Assembly (NCBI GenBank): GCA_050084515.1
Contig: CM114273.1
Span: 11,222,001-11,286,000, forward strand
Length of the DNA stretch: 64,000 nt
Direction of reading: 5' to 3'
Source: Blasia pusilla
Lineage: Eukaryota; Marchantiophyta; Marchantiopsida; Blasiales
In this document: one piece after another, positions 60,022-64,000 of the stretch
How the letters are laid out: each line of letters opens with the position of its first letter
How positions within the stretch are numbered: the stretch's first letter is position 1
Notes under the pieces: model-generated
Database searches by the model: none
What the model saw: the letters and a program-made list of their open reading frames with translations, nothing else
What the model was told of the DNA's origin: nothing
Translations under genes and position numbers: made by a program

Positions 60022-63000
60022 ATGAGAGGAGTAGAAAAAGGGAAACCTACTAAAGCCTAAATTCACCAATATTTATCTAGATTTACATTGCTTTTTTGCA
60101 CTCTACGGATCCAAGACACAAGCTTTGTGGAAAAGGTTGGCCCTATTGGTTATCTAGTCCTTCTTGATGTAACATCTTATTTAAAAAACACTAAAAAATC
60201 TACACCTACATCAATAAGGGTCAAGATTAATTTCTCTCATGCTCATGTGATACACCCTTTGTTTCACTCGGTCAACATATTGAATTTTTTATTCTTTGTA
60301 ATTGAGAATAAAAGATTTCCAATTTCCACATGGTGGATTTATTTGGATTTTCTGTTGAGTGGATTTGCTTAATTTGAAAAAAAATTTGAGTGGATTTCTC
60401 AAATGATTTGACATAGTTGGCGTATAACCACCTCCTTATTATCATGCCCATCTCCCACAATATCATCTTCTGCAGGATCTTGTGCATGTAAAGTAGAAGA
60501 AATCACATTGTCCCTTTTAAGACGATCTCCTAATCTCAATGTGGTTGGAAATTTTCCCCATGCAGTTCCCAAACATGCAAGTTAAAAATCTAAAAACCCC
60601 CAAATTGAAAACTAATGTTTAGTCCCTTAACCTTTAATCCAAGAAAAATAACTCTTCACTATTCTTAAATTTTTGCTTAATTTTCCTTGGATAAGAAGCC
60701 CTAGGCTCATATATATAGAAGATCCTTCTTTATGAAAAATTTAAGGCCATGAATTTATCCCATCTAATAAAAAAATTTGAAGTGTTAAATGGATATATCT
60801 TATATTCCTAGCTCCAAATCTTCCCCTCCGAATATGAGGTCTTTTAAATTGTTCCTCCTTAAGAACTAAAGTTTTAATGCCTATGTGCTAAATTTTAAAC
60901 CATGGAGATAGCCCTTTTTAGCTATCATTTGAAAGATTAAAATTTTCCATTTTCATTCCCGACTAAAATTTGGAAAATTTAATATGAACTATTTATAAAT
61001 TATAATAAGTTTCATAACTAATATTATCCTCACAATCTTCAATGTCAACTTGTGGAGGTCTTCTCTTGGATCAAACAAAGGGAACTTATAATAGCATGCT
61101 TTGGATTGCTCCCTCTATTTGAACAACATTGAAAATTAAAGTAATGATCATGGAAGAAGAATGATTAAATTGGAAGAAAAAAGAAAAGGGAGACTTTTCA
61201 ATTTTCAATGACATGCCTTTCATCTTCATTGAAAATTTGAATATGAAATTTGATTTAGAATTCCAAAGATTCTCTACAATTAATTATGTCAAATGTGACT
61301 TTAGGATAAAAAAAATAAAAATTTGAAATGATTCTATCCAACAATTTGTAGTATTTGATAATTTTTATATGGTTTTAAATTTGAGAGAAAGATATTTGGT
61401 GAGGGCACTAAACGATTGGATGGTCCAAAGAAACAACACTTCAATTTAATCAAAACGAAAAATCAAAATCAAATTTTAAGGTGGTTCAACCAAGTTATAA
61501 CCACAATGTAATCACATGATACAATTATCATGTAATCCAATATACAAGTGCAGTTCTAATCATCTATAGTTTTTCTAAATGGGGTATAATTTCCATATCG
61601 CTCACTCTATGGGTTATAGGATGAGATGTCCACACACACGCATAAAATCTCCATTTGAATGCACCGAACTCTTCGAGCTTGAAAATTCCGAAGGTTGACC
61701 TGCAAGTAGACTGAAAGCATATGCTAAGTCAAGTTGGGGACACACACACGTTGACCAGATTCATCCGAAATCCAGTAAACTTGGAGCTCTACTATGAGGA
61801 AAAAGTCTCCTCAATCGCCATATTGCCTTGGGACAAACGGACCCTCAAACATTCCCGTTTAGGTTTTGACCCTAAGCGTTTTATAAAACCTTTCTCCCAC
61901 CGGACTCCGTAGTATATCTGCTCGATCCAAAGTCCACGTAACGCGGACCGCATGAGGAGCGGGGAACCATTCCAACGATACCACTTGATGTGTAGGGCTC
62001 TCATGATCACGGAGCGCAGGACCGAGTACCGGACTGCCTTCGACTCACAAGTCAGGCGGTTTACCGTTCTGTTGCTTCTGCAGAAGCCCCCGTTGGATTG
62101 ACATCAGTGGCCGCAGCATGTCGACGGCCGCCTTACACCCCTGCATGGAGTGAGTCATAGACAGATGGCAATCGTCGTCATGCACGTCCAGAGGCGTCCG
62201 GAGCAGCCAGCGTGAAATCTGAAATTCTGAATCATGTAATCTCGATCCCACTGGCGACGACTGATTCCAATGATCCCAATCGTGGGTGAGGTCCATGAGT
62301 GCGAACAAGTTACGAGGGGGTAACTAGTGAGTCCAGAAGCTTCGATTTGCACGTGTTCATCGTGCTGTCACTGCTGTACTAGGAAAAATGCGACCGACTT
62401 TGGCCATAGATTGGCAGAACAACTGTCATCCATCCATTGGAATCCACTGTTCGCAAATGGTGGGTATAATTGTCGTCAATAAAACCCAACCAGTCGTCGA
62501 ATCCATCTTCTCCGTGTCACTCTGGGGATGCACTTCGATAAAAACGAGTGATGGAAAACCCATCGGAAGTACAAAAGAGGGGGACTCAAAGAGTCAAAAC
62601 CTGAAGGCCACAGCAAGACCAGAAAAGAAAAGGAAGAAGGGGGCGGAAAATCCGCTGTAGTATTTCAGCGGTTCAACGTCTTCGATTCCAGGGAATAATT
62701 CGATTAGAGCGAACAGACTTTGGCGAATAATTTCGTTTGACCCTGTTTTAAAACTCTGCCTCCTCCCGGTGAAAAGCTTTGACAGAGAACCACTCAACGG
62801 GAAACTGGAACAAACCAGGACCAGTTGCCTCGACTGAATCGATTCAACTGGCCTCGAATTCGATGTGAGCCGACAGGGTCCGTGAGAGACGTTCTTGTGA
62901 ACGCTATATCTGCATTTCGGACTCGGGTGATTACTTGAGACGTACCGGGAGATCTCCGACCGTGAACGATCCCGGTCCAGGAATTTTCGATTCCCAGTCG

Positions 63001-63349
63001 GAAGTTTACAGAGGAACCCCCTGATTCAGCTCGTAATTCCCTTAATTTTCAGTAACTTACCAGAAGTCTGTAAATTATATCGGCCGGGTTTACGAAGAAG
63101 GCCGGGACACATCGAATTTCACCGGCTGTTTGGGCCGGAATTCGAAATTTCGACTCTTTCGTCACCCTTTCGAAAAAGTGTCGGCCCCAACTGTTCCGTT
63201 CACTTTCATAAAGGATTTCACGGGCAACGGTACGGGCTGCATCATATATCATCGTTGGAGGATGCAGTTTTTTTCTCGCTCCTCCGTTTGACACGTGTAA
63301 GTAGATTTCTGTCACCTTAAATGGGGGTCATACGAAGAGAAATAGATAA
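60022..63349. other. Intergenic, AT-rich then mixed
   Basis: No gene recognised. After about 61650 base composition becomes balanced and short ORFs appear on both strands without motifs. Part may belong to the Helitron that ends at 63433. Confidence 0.35.
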
Positions 63350-63433
63350 AGGTTTGTTATTATAATAAAGTGGAAATTTGAGAAGGAGAGTATGATTAGT
63401 TAGGGACCGTGCATAGCACGGTCCCTTTACTAG
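63350..63433 (+). mobile_element. Helitron 3' terminus
   Basis: Perfect 10-bp hairpin GGGACCGTGC-ATA-GCACGGTCCC (63403-63425), then TTTA and CTAG (63430-63433) followed by T: the classic Helitron 3' end, with CTRR and insertion before a T. A 25-bp subterminal sequence, AGGTTTGTTATTATAATAAAG plus TGGA (63350-63374), also occurs in intron 1 of the DGS1-like gene (9942-9966 region). The 5' end was not found, and no Rep or helicase is near, so a non-autonomous copy is likely. Confidence 0.75.
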
Positions 63434-64000
63434 TTATACTAATAGTATTCGCCTGGAGATTTGGTGAGTGCAAAATAAGAGGTGAGGAAGAGAGGGATCC
63501 TCAAATGAGAACGAGCGCCGGAACAGTGAGTGAGCTAGGAATGACTACGGGAGATGTTGGAGTACACAAATATGCGGCCTTCCTCTAATGAATCCGACAC
63601 CAAAAGGGCAGACTAGCAAAACTGTTGTGAATGTAGTAGTGATGGATGTGCGGACTTTGAAATTAGGTAGAGAACATAAGGAGTATATTGTAAGCCTATT
63701 CTCGTGACAAACCTATTCAAAAGCGGTGTTGAAGAAGACACTTAGAAAATCAAGTATTAAAAAACAACGTACACATCCTATCCTTGTGAGAACTAGTAAG
63801 TTGCGCATGCATAAAACTATGCCCGTTATGCCTTTCCTCATCCATCCCCTCTCTCATGTGTATTCTCCTCTAAACCTAGCTTCATTATTTCTTAACTTGA
63901 CTCCTCATTTAAAAATTTCACATGTAATGGGTAAGGGACAGGTGTGTCAAGAAAGGAAGGATATCCGCAACGCATAGGGATGTAATATTTTTCCACGTGA
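63434..64000. other. Right edge of window, nothing recognised
   Basis: Host sequence beyond the Helitron end; the 83-aa ORF at 63726-63977 has no recognisable motif. Confidence 0.3.

Noticed and set aside
63049-63315. 88-aa minus-strand ORF near the Helitron end
   Set aside because: Looks protein-like in composition but has no recognisable motif and no supporting neighbours.

Overview
The window is eukaryotic nuclear DNA from the green-plant (streptophyte) lineage. It carries two complete multi-exon host genes with plant-type products: a DGS1/NCA2-family mitochondrial outer-membrane protein (9561-16055, 14 exons) and the TON2/FASS B''-type regulatory subunit of protein phosphatase 2A (49471-54588, 12 exons). 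Everything else is mostly transposon-derived: Helitron, Ty3/gypsy, CACTA (tnp2) and Mutator-like sequence. A Ty3/gypsy element encoding a DNA cytosine methyltransferase points towards a charophyte-grade alga or an early-diverging land plant, because such elements have been reported from charophytes (and dinoflagellates). The species cannot be fixed from the sequence.

Layout. 1-1000: decayed retrotransposon gag. 1200-6908: decayed, intron-bearing Helitron (Rep plus Pif1-like helicase), interrupted by a 618-bp solo repeat (4177-4794). 7296-9128: a leader region that recurs 40 kb downstream. 9561-16055: DGS1-like gene. 17000-18463: short repeats and an old solo repeat with a 178-bp TG run. 18480-29480: antisense CACTA tnp2 remnant split by the main element (19432-29297). 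30588-31790: dispersed and tandem repeats. 34657-43571: an uncharacterised 914-aa BED-like zinc-finger ORF, an intron-bearing Mutator-like transposase with a SWIM finger, and a 196-aa ORF. 44150-45330: five copies of a 231-bp tandem repeat. 46450-46840: minisatellites. 47119-49320: dispersed repeat plus the second copy of the leader. 49471-54588: TON2. 54589-64000: mostly AT-rich non-coding DNA with a perfect 39-bp-arm palindrome and a Helitron 3' end at 63433.

The main discovery candidate is the 9,866-bp element at 19432-29297. One long frame encodes gag with zinc knuckles, aspartic protease, a DNMT3-type cytosine-5 methyltransferase, reverse transcriptase, RNase H, a DDE integrase and a C-terminal PHD finger. 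It therefore pairs a DNA-methylation writer with a likely histone reader. Its terminal repeats are not ordinary LTRs but split direct repeats, A1-internal-B1-A2-B2 (A = 480 bp, B = 138 bp, A+B = 618 bp in all three copies), an arrangement known from PAT/Ngaro-like (DIRS-order) elements. Yet it has a DDE integrase and a 4-bp target duplication (ATCT). The copy is dead: of 20 in-frame stops, 10 are TGA, 9 TAG and 1 TAA, the pattern expected from C-to-T decay at CGA and CAG codons, that is at CG and CHG sites.

The two host genes use GC-AG introns at an unusually high rate (4 of 24) and share a collinear ~1.8-kb upstream region although their products are unrelated.
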